Shown here one piece after another: positions 63,501 through 64,000 of a DNA stretch of 64,000 nucleotides; positions within the stretch are counted from its first letter, which is position 1; every line of letters begins with the position of its first letter. The DNA is from Ardenticatenaceae bacterium (GTDB lineage Bacteria > Chloroflexota > Anaerolineae > Promineifilales > Promineifilaceae): contig WYBM01000015.1 in the NCBI GenBank assembly GCA_011525915.1, forward strand, positions 124,001 through 188,000, given 5' to 3'. A program made the translations under genes and the position numbers. The notes under the pieces were generated by a model that was not told where the DNA came from, did not search any database, and worked only from the letters and a program-made list of their open reading frames with translations.

Positions 63501-64000
63501 GACATCTTTATAAAACAGGAGACATCGCATGTTATCAACAAGACGGCCGTATCCAGTTCAAAGGACGCAATGACCACCAAGTAAAGATTCGTGGTCATCG
63601 AATCGAATTGGAAGAAATCGAAACTGTTTTAGAGCAGCACCCAGTAGTGAGTGCAGCTGTGGTGGTGGCAGATGGCGCAGAGCAAACATTATCAGATAAA
63701 CATTTGGTTGCTTGTATTGTGCCTGATTGGTCTCAAACGTCAAATGACCTGAGCAAAGAAATGGCATTTAGCCTATTTTACTTTGCTGCTGATGATACTG
63801 GCATAGCTGATGATAAATACAAGCTTTATATCGAAGGTGCAAAGTTTGCTGATCGTCACAATTTTACAGCTGTGTGGACACCAGAACGGCATTTTCACCA
63901 TGTGGCGGGGCTTTATCCTAATCCAGCTACCTTAAATGCTGCCCTTGCCATGGTAACCAAAGAGGTTCAGTTGCGTGCTGGTAGTGTTGTATTACCGCTT
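60521..64000 (+). CDS. NRPS protein: A C-terminal part-PCP-C-A(Gly)-monooxygenase, cut by window edge
   Basis: 1,160 codons open to the window end. From the ATG at 60521 the protein begins inside an A domain: LRDYLQEKLPAYMIPSSF and the A10 motif PNGKVNRR with the catalytic Lys41. PCP: LGGHSL near 97. C domain: LSLAQERLWFLDQLD near 162 and HHIIGDGWS near 291. A domain: YIMYTSGSTGQPKG near 771, FDIAGLELF near 820, YGPTETTIWST near 910; the code by eye is DILQLGVIWK, the known glycine pattern. After A8 a luciferase-like flavin monooxygenase of the MupA/Atu3671 type starts (MAFSLFYFAADDTG, AVWTPERHFHH, LYPNPATLNAAL, RAGSVVLPL) and runs off the window. In MtaG/MelG of myxothiazol and melithiazol synthesis a monooxygenase in a Gly-activating A domain leads to a terminal amide; the same is likely here. 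AGGG lies about 12 bases before the start. Confidence 0.93.
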   Translation, partial: MSGRRYLEAELRDYLQEKLPAYMIPSSFVIMDELPISPNGKVNRRMLPIPNLDRAALPVSFAPPQTPTEVTLAAIWTEVLDIKRIGLYDNFFQLGGHSLSATQIISRVHTMFEVELPFRKFFESPTIAELAEWIDEACLNRQSLPSLPLQQVEQETGISLSLAQERLWFLDQLDPGVAAYNLPAVLRLRGVLKIDVLQRGLTEMIRRHEILRTTFDSIDGRPTQIIKTAVSQTFPVIDLGMLSDTEQASKVKKLISEEIGRPFDLVEGPLLRISLLRLTQSEHIALFVMHHIIGDGWSIGILIKELTVLYEAYLHDAPSPLPELPVQYADFARWQRRQWLEKGALDRQRTYWKKQLTDVSALNLPFDRARPAVQTFSGAIHAFKISQHSLRHLSAFIHEEGATPFMVLLAVFKTLLYRYTLQSDIVVGTPIAGRTQPEAEKLIGFFVNTLVLRTMLSGKMSFRQLVKQIRVTTVNAYENQDLPFARLVEELQLERDLSRSPLFQVFFTLQNAPMSTLEFSGLTVEPLEVDNNTAQFDLSLYLSETDDGLEGVWEYNTDLFDTSTIVKMSDRFQMLLESVALNLDRPLLNLPFLTELEEHQLLVAWNQTMTQRSESACLTDLVEAQVLKTPNAVAVTIPTINAESGFEHCLTFADLNQRANCLASYLRTFGVGPEVPVGIYIDRSLEMMISLLGVLKAGGVYVPLDPSLPPNRLAFMLEDAGIKNLLSQENLRKNVTTPQIRVLCLDTDWTTIAQQSNQNPTKLITADNLAYIMYTSGSTGQPKGVQISHRSVINLLRAIEEKVPLTNDDILLAITRLSFDIAGLELFLPLIAGMRLAIATAEISADGIQLAEMLATTQTTIMQATPATWRLLLLAEWPGNYQLKMLCGGDSLSRELANELVTKGASLWNVYGPTETTIWSTIDKVSLEEASISIGRPLANTQLYILDAHLQPVPIGVFGDLYIAGDGLARGYLNRAGLTAETFIPNPFNQAFGRHLYKTGDIACYQQDGRIQFKGRNDHQVKIRGHRIELEEIETVLEQHPVVSAAVVVADGAEQTLSDKHLVACIVPDWSQTSNDLSKEMAFSLFYFAADDTGIADDKYKLYIEGAKFADRHNFTAVWTPERHFHHVAGLYPNPATLNAALAMVTKEVQLRAGSVVLPL

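Larger units (their letters stand above)
156..63550. repeat. Highly iterated octamer palindrome ACGGCCGT (at least 41 copies)
   Basis: Copies found by eye start at 156, 1202, 1965, 4618, 4868, 4952, 5312, 5908, 6333, 6460, 6641, 7373, 7549, 7887, 8281, 9127, 9390, 9503, 9682, 10191, 11585, 14002, 16693, 21795, 23796, 25781, 33060, 34894, 38796, 39862, 40857, 43118, 43156, 44733, 47785, 48569, 55135, 56708, 61176, 63325 and 63543. About one is expected at random in 64 kb. Twenty-one are in the first 12 kb, 20 in the AT-richer cluster. Most are in genes, in all three frames (Gly-Arg, Arg-Pro, Thr-Ala-Val). It resembles the cyanobacterial HIP1 octamer in behaviour, not in sequence. Confidence 0.9.

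Overview
The window looks like a filamentous or multicellular bacterium, most likely of the phylum Chloroflexota (Anaerolineae/Caldilinea-like). That is an inference from gene style: a sugar ABC operon with a Thr/Glu-rich lipoprotein linker, hybrid histidine kinases, short dispersed GC-rich palindromes, and no rRNA or other taxonomic marker. The first 12 kb are GC-rich. From about 12.2 kb the sequence turns clearly AT-richer and stays so to the right edge, where one gene runs off. One structural signal spans both parts: the 8-bp palindrome ACGGCCGT, of which I count at least 41 copies where about one is expected by chance.

Region 1 (1-12,050) is ordinary chromosome. It holds a minus-strand sugar-uptake operon (binding protein, two permeases, start of a Gfo/Idh/MocA oxidoreductase), a stand-alone Clp_N protein, a hybrid kinase next to a response regulator with an unusual sigma-like HTH plus receiver layout, a DUF3224 protein, a receiver-only response regulator that has lost its output domain, a small lipoprotein fragment and two class I methyltransferases. 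Region 2 (12,046-12,875) is a gene-poor junction with gene debris, inverted repeats and a dispersed repeat.

Region 3 (12,876-64,000, all on the plus strand) is one very large hybrid NRPS/PKS gene cluster. It opens with a possible precursor cassette: a triosephosphate-isomerase-like protein, a threonine-synthase-like PLP enzyme and an SDR. The assembly line then reads: FAAL-ACP-C-A(N-MT)-PCP-E-C-PCP; KS-AT-KR-ACP; (TubC docking)-C-A-PCP-C-A-PCP; KS-(no AT)-KR-ACP-C; A(FkbM MT)-AT; A-C-terminal part-PCP-C-A(Gly code)-luciferase-like monooxygenase, cut by the window edge. Between the first PKS and the second NRPS lie a glycosyltransferase, a carbamoyltransferase and a GDP-heptose supply set (HddC, GmhA, HddA, and three SDR-type sugar enzymes). 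The expected product is a carbamoylated, heptosylated lipo-peptide-polyketide, possibly released as a carboxamide by oxidation of a terminal glycine.

The most unusual points are: (i) the glycosyltransferase carries an N-terminal TubC-type NRPS docking domain nearly identical to that of the second NRPS, suggesting it docks onto the assembly line; (ii) one module is broken in two places, with a three-gene cassette sitting in a C-A linker and an AT domain plus an exporter gene sitting inside an adenylation domain, so that the A domain is split over two proteins; (iii) the PKS that lacks an AT is matched by the AT fused to that split A domain; (iv) both KR domains have lost the catalytic Tyr; (v) a 624-aa protein of no family I recognise is paired with a PurD-like ATP-grasp enzyme; (vi) the HIP1-like iteration of ACGGCCGT.
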